Origin: Oscillospiraceae bacterium
Lineage (GTDB): Bacteria > Bacillota > Clostridia > Oscillospirales > Oscillospiraceae
NCBI GenBank assembly: GCA_017395085.1
Contig: JAFPWF010000024.1
Location: 124,001 to 188,000 of the forward strand
Reading direction: 5' to 3'
DNA length: 64,000 nucleotides
Shown here: positions 8,452 to 15,833 of the stretch, piece after piece
Numbering within the stretch: the first letter of the stretch is position 1
Layout of the letters: each line of letters begins with the position of its first letter
Translations under genes and position numbers: made by a program
Notes under the pieces: generated by a model
Databases searched by the model: none
What the model was told of the DNA's origin: nothing
The model's input: the letters and a program-made list of their open reading frames with translations, nothing else

Positions 8452-9786
8452 ATGGCAAAGGTAGTTGTTATGCCGAAGCTCGGTCTCACCATGACCGAAG
8501 GCACGGTCAGCAAGTGGCTGAAGAAAGTCGGCGACGCCGTCAGTGAGGGTGAGCCCCTGTTTGAGGTGGAAACCGACAAGCTTACCAACACCATTGAAGC
8601 ATCCGCGTCCGGCGTGCTGCGCCATCTCTTTGTGGAGGAGGGCGTCACCGTCCCCGTACTGGAAAAGGTGGCCGTGATTGCCGCGGCCGATGAGGACATC
8701 GCGGGTCTCCTGGGCGGCGCCGCCCCGGCTCCCGCAGCCGCAGCGGCACCCACGCCGGCGGACGCACCCGCGGCATCCCCTGCGGAAAAGAAGGCCGGCG
8801 GACGCGTCATCGCGAGTCCAGCGGCCAAGAAACTCGCGAAGGAAAAGGGCATTGACCTCACCCTCGTCACCGGGACGGGCCCGAACGGGCGCATCACCGA
8901 GGACGACGTGAAGAACTACACGCCCGCGCCGGCAGCTCCCGCCGCACCCGCGGCTGAGGAAGTACCCAAGGTGAAGGCCTCGCCGCTGGCAGCCGCCGTG
9001 GCAGCCGACCTCGGCCTTGACCTGGAGAAGATCGGTGCAAAGGACCGCGTCCTGGCCGAAGACATTCTCCGGTATCTCGAAAGCACCCGCGAGAAGGCCG
9101 AGGAAGCCCCGAAGGAAGAACTTGTCCCGATGAACGGCATGCGCAAGGCCATCGCCAAGAACATGCTGAATTCCCACATGACGAGTCCCACCGTCACGGC
9201 AAACCTTTCCGTCGACATGAGTGCCATGAAGGCCTACCGTGAACAGCTGAAGGCCAAGGAGATCAAGGTCAGCTATACCGACCTGCTCGTCAAGTTCGTG
9301 GCCAAGGCGCTGACCGAGTACCCGCTGCTGAACTGCTCAGTCGAGGACAACAAGATCCGCTACAAGCACTACGTCAACATGGGCGTGGCAGTCGCACTGG
9401 ACAACGGCCTCGTGGTGCCGAATGTCACCGACGCCGACAAGAAGAGCCTGACTGAAATCTCCGCCGAAATTAAAGAGCTTGCCAAGCTCGCCCGCGAAGG
9501 CGGCCTGCCCATGGAGAAGCTCCGCGGCGGCACCTTCACCATCACGAACCTCGGCATGTACGGGATTGAGAGCTTCACTCCCATTATCAACCAGCCCGAG
9601 GTCGCCATCCTCGGCGTCACCACCATGGAGGACCGCGCCGTCGTCCGGGGCGGCGAAATTGTCATCCGCCCGATGATGACCCTGAGCCTGACCTTTGACC
9701 ACCGCGTGGTCGACGGTTCCGTCGCGGCGGAGTTCCTGCAGCGCGTGAAGAACCTGCTTGAGAACCCCGCGCTGATGTTGGCCTGA
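8452..9786 (+). CDS. acoC: dihydrolipoamide acyltransferase E2 (acetoin dehydrogenase)
   Basis: The 444-residue protein starts at ATG 8452 behind GGAGG. Domains in order: a lipoyl domain (residues 1-80) with the lipoylation lysine in VETDKLTN; an Ala-Pro-rich linker; a first E3/E1-binding segment (SPAAKKLAKEKGIDL, about 123-160); a second similar segment (ASPLAAAVAADLGLDL, about 180-205); and the catalytic domain (about 225-444) ending with FDHRVVDGSVAAEFL, which contains the HxxxD active site. Two peripheral-subunit-binding-like segments are unusual; most E2s have one. It transfers the acyl group from lipoate to CoA and forms the core of the complex. Confidence 0.92.
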   Translation: MAKVVVMPKLGLTMTEGTVSKWLKKVGDAVSEGEPLFEVETDKLTNTIEASASGVLRHLFVEEGVTVPVLEKVAVIAAADEDIAGLLGGAAPAPAAAAAPTPADAPAASPAEKKAGGRVIASPAAKKLAKEKGIDLTLVTGTGPNGRITEDDVKNYTPAPAAPAAPAAEEVPKVKASPLAAAVAADLGLDLEKIGAKDRVLAEDILRYLESTREKAEEAPKEELVPMNGMRKAIAKNMLNSHMTSPTVTANLSVDMSAMKAYREQLKAKEIKVSYTDLLVKFVAKALTEYPLLNCSVEDNKIRYKHYVNMGVAVALDNGLVVPNVTDADKKSLTEISAEIKELAKLAREGGLPMEKLRGGTFTITNLGMYGIESFTPIINQPEVAILGVTTMEDRAVVRGGEIVIRPMMTLSLTFDHRVVDGSVAAEFLQRVKNLLENPALMLA

Positions 9787-9814
9787 GCGCCGCAGGAAAA
9801 GGAGGTAGAACATC

Positions 9815-11518
9815 ATGGCAAAAGTAGTTGTGATGCCGAAGCTCGGCCTGACCATGACCGAGGGTACGGTCAGCAGATGGCTGAAGAAGGTCGGCGATGA
9901 GGTCAAGGAGGGCGAACCCCTGTTTGACGTGGAAACCGACAAACTCACCAACACCATCGAAGCCTCCGCCTCGGGCGTGCTCCGCCACCTGTTTGTGGAA
10001 GACGGAACCACCGTCCCCGTGCTGGAAAAGATTGCTGTCATTGCGGCGGCTGACGAAGACATCAGTTCCCTGACTGCGGCTGCGGCCCCCGCGGGCGCCC
10101 CGGCCGCGGCGCCGGCAGCCGCCCCTGCAGCCGCCGAAGGCAACAGCGTCCTGGTCATCGGCGGCGGCCCCGGCGGTTATGTGGCCGCTATCCGTGCGGC
10201 GCAGCTCGGCGCCAAGGTCACCCTGGTCGAAAAGGGCGAGCTGGGCGGAACCTGCCTGAACCGCGGCTGCATGCCCACCAAGGCCATGCTGCACAGCTCC
10301 GAAGTATATGAAGCCGCGACCTGCAGCGGGAACATCGGCATCATCGGCGCCGACGTCCGGGTCGACTGGGAGAAGGTCCAGGCTTTCCGCACCTCGGTAG
10401 TCGAGAGGCTCACTTCCGGCGTCAAGGCGCTGCTGCGCATGAACAAGGTCCAGGTCGTCAGCGGCGAGGCCGTCTTTACCGGCCCGAAGGCCGTGAAGGT
10501 CGGGAACGAAGTGCTTTCCGCCGAAAAGATCATCATCTGCGCCGGTTCCTATCCCATCATCCCGGGCATCCCCGGCCTGAAGGAAAGCAAGGCCACCATC
10601 GACTCCACCGCCTGCCTGTCACTTGACCACATCCCCGAGAGCATGGTCGTCATCGGCGGCGGCGTCATCGGTCTGGAGCTCGGCAGTGTATACCGCCGCT
10701 ACGGCACCAAGGTGACGGTGGTCGAGATGCAGCCGCGCCTGCTCCCGCTGATGGACGGCGAGCTGACCATGCTGGCCGAAGCGAAGCTCAAAAGCGAAGG
10801 CATGGAGATTCTGACCTCCACGCAGGTCGTCTCGGTTTCCGACGACGGCGCCGTCGCGAAGGTCAAAATCAAGGGTCCAGACGGCGAGAAGGTCCTTGAC
10901 GCCGAGAAGATCCTGGTCTGCGTAGGCCGCGGCCCGAACACCAAGTCCCTGGGTCTCGACAAGGCCGGCATCGACGTGAAAGACGGCTACATTCAGGCAA
11001 ACGACAAGCTCGAAACCAGTGTGCCCGGCGTCTACGCTGTGGGTGACTGCACAGGCAAGCTGATGCTGGCCCACGCGGCCATGGCCATGGGCGAAGTGGC
11101 TGCTGAGAACGCCGTGGGCGGAGACCGCTGCTTCAAGCCTGAGATGAGCCCCTCCTGCGCCTACATCGGGCCGGAGTTCGCGGGTGTCGGCTACACCGAG
11201 GAGCGCGCGAAGGAACTGGGCATCGCCTACAAGGTCGGCAAGTTTCCGACTAGCGGCAATGGCCGGAGCCTGGTCGCAGGCCACACCGACGGCATGATCA
11301 AAATCCTCGCCGGTGAAAAGTACGGCGAGATCCTGGGCGTGCACATTCTGGCACCCAGTGCCACCGAACTCATCGAGGAGGCCGCCCTCGCCATCAAGCT
11401 GGAAGCCACCGTCAAAGAGTTCACCGAAACAATCCACTGCCACCCGACTGTCGCCGAAGCTGTGCGCGAATGCGCCCTGAACGTCGACAAGAAGGCCATC
11501 CATATACCTAATAAATAA
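9815..11518 (+). CDS. acoL: dihydrolipoamide dehydrogenase E3 with N-terminal lipoyl domain
   Basis: This 567-residue protein fuses a lipoyl domain (1-80, lysine in VETDKLTN) through an Ala-Pro linker to a complete E3. FAD binding is VLVIGGGPGGYVAA, the redox disulfide is GGTCLNRGCMPTK, the NAD motif is VVIGGGVIGLELG, and the C-terminal active-site His is in HCHPTVAEAV. It reoxidises dihydrolipoamide with NAD+. The lipoyl domain is almost identical to that of the E2 at 8452. Lipoyl-E3 fusions are known from clostridial and Gram-positive complexes. SD is GGAGG before ATG 9815. Confidence 0.94.
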   Translation: MAKVVVMPKLGLTMTEGTVSRWLKKVGDEVKEGEPLFDVETDKLTNTIEASASGVLRHLFVEDGTTVPVLEKIAVIAAADEDISSLTAAAAPAGAPAAAPAAAPAAAEGNSVLVIGGGPGGYVAAIRAAQLGAKVTLVEKGELGGTCLNRGCMPTKAMLHSSEVYEAATCSGNIGIIGADVRVDWEKVQAFRTSVVERLTSGVKALLRMNKVQVVSGEAVFTGPKAVKVGNEVLSAEKIIICAGSYPIIPGIPGLKESKATIDSTACLSLDHIPESMVVIGGGVIGLELGSVYRRYGTKVTVVEMQPRLLPLMDGELTMLAEAKLKSEGMEILTSTQVVSVSDDGAVAKVKIKGPDGEKVLDAEKILVCVGRGPNTKSLGLDKAGIDVKDGYIQANDKLETSVPGVYAVGDCTGKLMLAHAAMAMGEVAAENAVGGDRCFKPEMSPSCAYIGPEFAGVGYTEERAKELGIAYKVGKFPTSGNGRSLVAGHTDGMIKILAGEKYGEILGVHILAPSATELIEEAALAIKLEATVKEFTETIHCHPTVAEAVRECALNVDKKAIHIPNK

Positions 11519-11531
11519 GGAGGAACCACCC

Positions 11532-11834
11532 ATGTTGGTAGCAGCATTCATTTTCCTGGCGCCGGGCGCGGATCCGGCCGTTCACCGCAAAACCGTTGAA
11601 ACTCCGGGCGTCGCGCTGACCGCCATCGGCGTAGAGACCATCGACCAGGCAGTCGCCGTCGCCAAGGAAATGGCGGATGCCGGCTGCGGCGCGATTGAGC
11701 TCTGTGGCGGGTTCGGCATCCAGGGCACGGCCCTCATCGACAAGGCCGTCGCCGGCAAGGCACGCATCGGCGCGGTTCGGTTTGACCTGCACCCCGGCCT
11801 TGACAACAAGAGTGGCGACGAGATTTTCCTGTAA
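11532..11834 (+). CDS. DUF6506-like small protein
   Basis: A 100-residue protein starting 13 bp after the E3 stop, with SD AGGAGGAACC overlapping the gap. It reads AAFIFLAPGADPAVHRK, then AGCGAIELCGGFGIQGTALI and a C-terminal RFDLHPGLDNKSGDEIFL, a pattern I recall from the DUF6506 family; no activity is known. The repeated Gly-rich loop (ELCGGFG) and the His/Asp tail suggest a small metabolite-binding or enzymatic fold. Its tight coupling to the aco genes suggests a role in the same pathway. Family assignment is from memory. Confidence 0.65.
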   Translation: MLVAAFIFLAPGADPAVHRKTVETPGVALTAIGVETIDQAVAVAKEMADAGCGAIELCGGFGIQGTALIDKAVAGKARIGAVRFDLHPGLDNKSGDEIFL

Positions 11835-11851
11835 GCGCAGAAAAAAGTGAG

Positions 11852-11875
11852 GAGCTTCCGCACATGCGGAAGCTC
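11852..11875 (+). terminator. intercistronic hairpin before the NUDIX gene
   Basis: GAGCTTCCGCA (11852-11862) pairs perfectly with TGCGGAAGCTC (11865-11875) around CA. Only TTCGC follows, so it probably attenuates or stabilises rather than fully ends transcription. Confidence 0.5.
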
Positions 11876-11904
11876 TTCGCGGCGAAAGAAAAGGAGAGAG
11901 CAGC

Positions 11905-12435
11905 ATGGATGAGATCCGGGAGCAGAATTCCGCAGAGGAAATCATTGACGTCTATGATGCACAGCACCGGCTTACCGGGCGTTGTGTCCGCCGGGGCGAG
12001 CCACTTGGAGAAGGGGAGCGCCTTCTGGTTGCGCACGTGTGCGTCCTGAACGCGAAAAACGAAATGCTCTGCCAGCGGCGCCAGCCTGCCAAGAAGCACT
12101 ACGGCGGCTGCTGGGATCTGAGTGCGGGCGGTTTTGTGCTGAGCGGGGAAGATTCGGCCCGGGCAGCCCGACGCGAGCTGTCCGAGGAGCTGGGGCTGAC
12201 GCTTCCGACGGAGGAGCTCAGATTCCTGTTCACCGAGCCCTTCTCCTATGTGCTGGACGATTACTATCTTGCCCACGCGGAAGTGGACCCGGCCGCCCTG
12301 AAGCTGGAGGAGGAAGAAGTTGCCGAAGCCCGATGGATCGGTGAAGAGAAAGTCCTTTCCATGATCGCCGACGGCCGCTTTGTGGATTATCCGGTTGAGG
12401 GCATCCGCCGGGTCTTCCGGTCTGCCGCAGAGTGA
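11905..12435 (+). CDS. NUDIX hydrolase
   Basis: The 176-residue protein starts at ATG 11905 behind AAGGAGAG. The NUDIX box is complete: GFVLSGEDSARAARREL followed by SEELGL fits Gx5Ex7REUxEExGU (about residues 75-97). The N-terminal EIIDVYDAQHRLTGR and CQRRQPAKKHYGGCWDLSAGG segments resemble the YfcD/isopentenyl-isomerase-like group that hydrolyse nucleoside diphosphate derivatives. The substrate is not predictable. It ends 19 bp before the acetate-kinase homologue and is likely cotranscribed with it. Confidence 0.85.
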   Translation: MDEIREQNSAEEIIDVYDAQHRLTGRCVRRGEPLGEGERLLVAHVCVLNAKNEMLCQRRQPAKKHYGGCWDLSAGGFVLSGEDSARAARRELSEELGLTLPTEELRFLFTEPFSYVLDDYYLAHAEVDPAALKLEEEEVAEARWIGEEKVLSMIADGRFVDYPVEGIRRVFRSAAE

Positions 12436-12454
12436 CGGAAGGAGAAAGATTACT

Positions 12455-13657
12455 ATGCTGATTCTGGTCTGCAACGTGGGCAGCACCTCGCTGAAATACA
12501 AGCTCTTTGACATGCCGTGCACCGACATCCTTGTCGAAGCGAAGACCGAGCGTGTAGGCCGCAATGACGCGATTTTTTCATACCGAAACAACCGGAACGG
12601 ATTCTCGGGAAAGCTGGAAGGGATCCCGGTTCCGGGCTATGCGGACGGAATCCGGCTGTTCCTCCGCTATCTTCTCGGCGAACAGTCCGGCGCGCTCAAA
12701 AGCATCGAAGAACTGGAGGCCATCGGGTTTAAAACCGTTCTGGCAAAGGGGTACTACGGCGTGCATGAGCTGACCGATGAAGTCCTTGCCGCAATGGAAG
12801 CCTACGTCACCGTGGCGCCGGCGCATAATCCGCCTTATATCGAGGCGATCCGCGTGTTCCGGTCCCTGCTTCCGGACAGACTGATGGTTGGCTGTTTTGA
12901 AACCGCCTTTCACAGGACTATCCCGCTGGCTCGCCGGATTTACGCCTTGCCCTATGAGTGGTATGAGAAGTACGGCATCTGCCGCCTGGGCTATCACGGC
13001 GCCTCCCACGGCTATATTGCCCGTCAGATCCGTGCCCGCGTAGGAGACCATTTCCGGCTGATCTCCTGCCACATGGGCGGCAGCGGTTCCATCTGCGCCA
13101 TCGAGGACGGAAAGTCCGTGGATACGTCTTTCGGTTTCTCCCTGCAGACCGGGATCCCACATGCGAACCGCTCCGGGGACATGGACGCTTATGTGATTCC
13201 CTTCCTGTTGTCGCAGGGGCTGAGCCTGGATGAAATCATGGAGGGGATAGACAAGAAAGGCGGGTTGCTGGGCATTTCCGGCGTCAGCAACGACCTGCGC
13301 GATATCCAGGACGCTGCAGAGACCGGAAACGAAAGGGCGGCGCTCGCCATCGACACCTTCTGCGATGCCGTGGTGAAGTACATCGGCGCCTTTTATGCAG
13401 AACTCGGCGGGATGGATTATCTGGTCTTTACCGGCGGCATCGGCGAAAACTCAGCCCTCGTCCGTGAAAAGATCTGCACGCGTCTTGCCTGCCTTGGCGT
13501 AAAGTTTGACTGCGAAGCAAACCTCGCTGTATGCGGGGAGGGTGTAATCTCGGCGCCGGATTCACCCGCCGCGGTGCTGGTGCTCCCGACCAATGAGGAG
13601 GTCGGAATCGCGCAGACCATCCAGGAAAAGGTTTCGGCGGGGGAGCTGAAACCCTGA
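12455..13657 (+). CDS. divergent acetate kinase-family (ASKHA) acyl kinase
   Basis: The 400-residue protein starts at ATG 12455 behind GGAAGGAG. It has the N-terminal CNVGSTSLKYKLF, the RLGYHGASHGYI loop with the catalytic-type HGxSH, DTSFGFSLQTG, NRSGDMD and the FTGGIGENS adenosine motif, so fold and length match AckA. The substrate-side motif that reads HRVVHGG in acetate kinases is replaced by FKTVLAKG (residues 92-99), removing the conserved acyl-binding Arg. Typical AckA makes ATP from acetyl phosphate. Here a different acyl phosphate or altered chemistry is likely. Location in the aco island suggests it acts on products of acetoin cleavage. Confidence 0.82.
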   Translation: MLILVCNVGSTSLKYKLFDMPCTDILVEAKTERVGRNDAIFSYRNNRNGFSGKLEGIPVPGYADGIRLFLRYLLGEQSGALKSIEELEAIGFKTVLAKGYYGVHELTDEVLAAMEAYVTVAPAHNPPYIEAIRVFRSLLPDRLMVGCFETAFHRTIPLARRIYALPYEWYEKYGICRLGYHGASHGYIARQIRARVGDHFRLISCHMGGSGSICAIEDGKSVDTSFGFSLQTGIPHANRSGDMDAYVIPFLLSQGLSLDEIMEGIDKKGGLLGISGVSNDLRDIQDAAETGNERAALAIDTFCDAVVKYIGAFYAELGGMDYLVFTGGIGENSALVREKICTRLACLGVKFDCEANLAVCGEGVISAPDSPAAVLVLPTNEEVGIAQTIQEKVSAGELKP

Positions 13658-13660
13658 ACC

Positions 13661-13677
13661 GTGACGGAACCCGTCAC
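13661..13677 (+). other. short stem-loop between the kinase and Lin0512 genes
   Basis: GTGACGG-AAC-CCGTCAC forms a perfect 7-bp stem directly after the kinase stop. No T-run follows. The next gene starts 26 bp later with its own SD (AGGGGGAA). Confidence 0.4.
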
Positions 13678-13703
13678 GCAACAACAGACAGGGGGAATTT
13701 ACC

Positions 13704-14063
13704 ATGTGGAAACGATATCTTGTTGAAATCGGCTACGGCGCCGACCTGCACGGGATGGATGTGATGGAGGCAGCCACGCGCGCGGTAAACGACGCCGTTT
13801 CCCGCTGCTGTATGTGCGGCCTGGTCGAAACGCTTGGGGTCAAAGATCTGAGATCCGAAATCCGCGTCAGCATGAAGATCGGCGCGCCGGATCCCGCGGG
13901 CGTTGACCCGGAGCCTCTGAAAAAACTACTGATCACCGACCTTGTGGATGTGGAGGTTGTGCAGGGCGGCATGACGCTGAACGGAATCCACCGGGACGAG
14001 TTCGGAAAAGGCGATCAGATCATGATCGTCATCGCCGGCCTGACCGTATACGCGAAAGTCTGA
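13704..14063 (+). CDS. Lin0512 family protein
   Basis: This 119-residue protein reads KRYLVEIGYGADLHGMDV, ATRAVNDAVSRCCMCGL and ends in GDQIMIVIAGLTVYAKV, which matches the Lin0512 family (Pfam Lin0512_fam). These small alpha/beta proteins have no established function and often sit in pairs or in metabolic operons. It is the last gene of the aco island, followed by a strong bidirectional terminator. SD AGGGGGAA lies 9 bp before ATG 13704. Confidence 0.8.
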   Translation: MWKRYLVEIGYGADLHGMDVMEAATRAVNDAVSRCCMCGLVETLGVKDLRSEIRVSMKIGAPDPAGVDPEPLKKLLITDLVDVEVVQGGMTLNGIHRDEFGKGDQIMIVIAGLTVYAKV

Positions 14064-14173
14064 AAACCATTCCATCCTGCAACATTGGCGTATCCGGCGG
14101 CAGTGTGGCCGAGAATACCTCGGTGGCGGAAGCCGGCCTGGCTGCACTCGGCTGAATTGAAAACAAAACAGAA

Positions 14174-14201
14174 AACCAGGGGATTGCTCCCCTGGTTTTT
14201 T
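14174..14201. terminator. strong bidirectional terminator at the end of the aco island
   Basis: AACCAGGGGA-TTGC-TCCCCTGGTT with a T-run to 14201; on the other strand the stem is followed by TTTTCTGTTTTG. It separates the plus-strand aco operon from the minus-strand NlpC operon. Confidence 0.85.
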
Positions 14202-14222
14202 CATCTTTGGCGGTTCCCGCCG

Positions 14223-14330
14223 TCAGCGGACGGTGAGGTTCGTGACGGTCATGATGGGCACGAATTCCAGCAGCTTCCGGTAGATCAGGCGCCCGTTCCT
14301 GCGGTAAAGGTCGAAAACATCGCGTTTCAT
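14223..14330 (-). CDS. 35-residue micro-ORF coupled to the NlpC/P60 gene
   Basis: The frame starts at ATG 14330, overlapping the NlpC/P60 stop as ATGA, and ends just before the bidirectional terminator. The product begins MKRDVFDLYRRNGRLIYRKL and ends EFVPIMTVTNLTVR. It is basic and amphipathic. The stretch KLLEFVPIMTVTNLTV resembles the first helix of a MATE-type exporter, so it may instead be the leftover start of a deleted transporter gene. Translational coupling and tight packing support expression; function unknown. Confidence 0.45.
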   Translation of the reverse strand: MKRDVFDLYRRNGRLIYRKLLEFVPIMTVTNLTVR

Positions 14331-14845
14331 GGTTCGTCCCCGTAGCGGATCAGACAGTGGCGGTACCAGCCCGTCCACTTCTGCATTTCAATGGTCGTGC
14401 GCTGCACACCGCCGTCGGGACGGAAGGCTGACGTGGCCTCAATGACCCGGCCGCCGCCAAGGTACACGCCCACGTGCCCCTCCATGTTCAGGAGCACGCC
14501 GGGCTCCTCGGGCAGGGTGTCGAGCGGGCCAGTTTCGGAGGCCTCGTCGAACATGCGCCAGGTGTTCCAGTCGATGGCGGGGTCGTAATGGTACTCTTCC
14601 AGCCCGCCCATGAGCCAGCATTTGATGAGGCCGCTGCAGTCAAAGCCGCGCACGCCAGCGTCCGCGTGGCGGTAGAGCGCCGCGCGCTTTTCCGCCGTGT
14701 ACCATTCGGGGTACATGGCGGCTTTTTCTTCAATCAGTTCGGGGGTGACAAAGTCGCCCAGCCCGCCGAACAGGTATATGGTCGGCACTTCGTCGGCGAC
14801 ACGGCAGGCAAAGCGCACGAGATCTTCGGCGTAAAAGACTTTCAT
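14327..14845 (-). CDS. NlpC/P60 family cysteine peptidase-like protein
   Basis: The 172-residue protein starts at ATG 14845 (MKVFYAEDLV) behind GGAGG. The NlpC/P60 signature is clear: GVRGFDCSGLIKCWL with the catalytic Cys, and NMEGHVGVYLGGGRVIEA with the catalytic His. Such enzymes cleave the gamma-D-Glu to diamino acid bond of peptidoglycan peptides. No signal peptide is seen, so it may act in the cytoplasm on imported muropeptides, or reach the cell surface by lysis. It ends in a coupled micro-ORF. Confidence 0.85.
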   Translation of the reverse strand: MKVFYAEDLVRFACRVADEVPTIYLFGGLGDFVTPELIEEKAAMYPEWYTAEKRAALYRHADAGVRGFDCSGLIKCWLMGGLEEYHYDPAIDWNTWRMFDEASETGPLDTLPEEPGVLLNMEGHVGVYLGGGRVIEATSAFRPDGGVQRTTIEMQKWTGWYRHCLIRYGDEP

Positions 14846-15126
14846 TCGGCATCCTCCGGGTTTACTCCCCGAAAGTATAACACAGTTCCCGCGACTGGGG
14901 AAGATAATTTCTAGCGGCCCCAGTTGATTTGGAAGCATCCCGCCTATAAAAAAACGAAAAACCGGATTCATCACGAAGAGTAAGGCGAAAAGAAAAACAG
15001 GAGAGCTGTTAAGCCCTCCTTGAAAGAAATAATATGCTTAGTGAAAACCCTGATCTGCTGCGGAGAAGAGGAAGCAAAAGAGCATCATTCACTTAGTCGG
15101 CCCGAAATAGGTGGCCGGACAGGACG

Positions 15127-15831
15127 CTAGTCTTCCTCAAACAGATCATCCATTTCAAAATAATCAGATTGTGATCGTGATCTGTCAAACCGTTCGGAAC
15201 TGACAACCCTGATATTCTTGCTTCCGCAATTCGGGCAATAGCTTGGCTCGTCGCCCCCCAGGGTGTTTTCGACCCACAGGTGCCCGCATTTTTTGCATTT
15301 GTGACGAGCTGATATCGGAGGCCCGTATACAACGTGGATCTGGTTGTAGTAGGGCTTAAATGCGCCTTTTCCTCTGGCGGTACCGCAGTATTTGCAGTAC
15401 TTGTCTTCCTTGCCCATATATTCCTGACAGTTCCCGCAGCGGTTTGTGTAGTCAGTGCTGGGAATATAACCCACATTGGCAAGATAGTTTTCCAGTTCTT
15501 CCAAAGTAAACATCTTCTCACTGGCAGGGATTGTATCAGCTCTTAAACTGAAATCCAGCAATGACGCAAGATTGTTAGTATCGCATTTGATATCCGCATC
15601 TTTCAGCTGCCTGTGTATCTGATCCAGCTGCGGATTCCCTTCCGGACAATCAAAGTACAGCAGCACAAAACGCTGCAGAGCCGCCAGCTTCTCCACTTCA
15701 GCAGGAGAGAGGCGGTTTCCGGTTACGAGTGCAAGATCCTGATAACCCAACTCGATTGCCTTGTCATAAAGTGCCGTGGTGTTCACAAGGACGATATACG
15801 CTTTCTCTGATGTCAGCAGTTTTTCCAACAT
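15127..15831 (-). CDS. zinc-ribbon domain protein
   Basis: The 234-residue protein starts at ATG 15831 behind GGAGGGG, only 2 bp after the radical SAM stop. The N-terminal half (about 1-110) is alpha/beta without a recognised family. The C-terminal half has two zinc ribbons: CGNCQEYMGKEDKYCKYC and CKKCGHLWVENTLGG followed by YCPNC. The tail is acidic (MDDLFEED). It is tightly coupled to the radical SAM gene, so a role as partner or target of that enzyme is inferred. Function unknown. Confidence 0.7.
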   Translation of the reverse strand: MLEKLLTSEKAYIVLVNTTALYDKAIELGYQDLALVTGNRLSPAEVEKLAALQRFVLLYFDCPEGNPQLDQIHRQLKDADIKCDTNNLASLLDFSLRADTIPASEKMFTLEELENYLANVGYIPSTDYTNRCGNCQEYMGKEDKYCKYCGTARGKGAFKPYYNQIHVVYGPPISARHKCKKCGHLWVENTLGGDEPSYCPNCGSKNIRVVSSERFDRSRSQSDYFEMDDLFEED

Positions 15832-15833
15832 AC

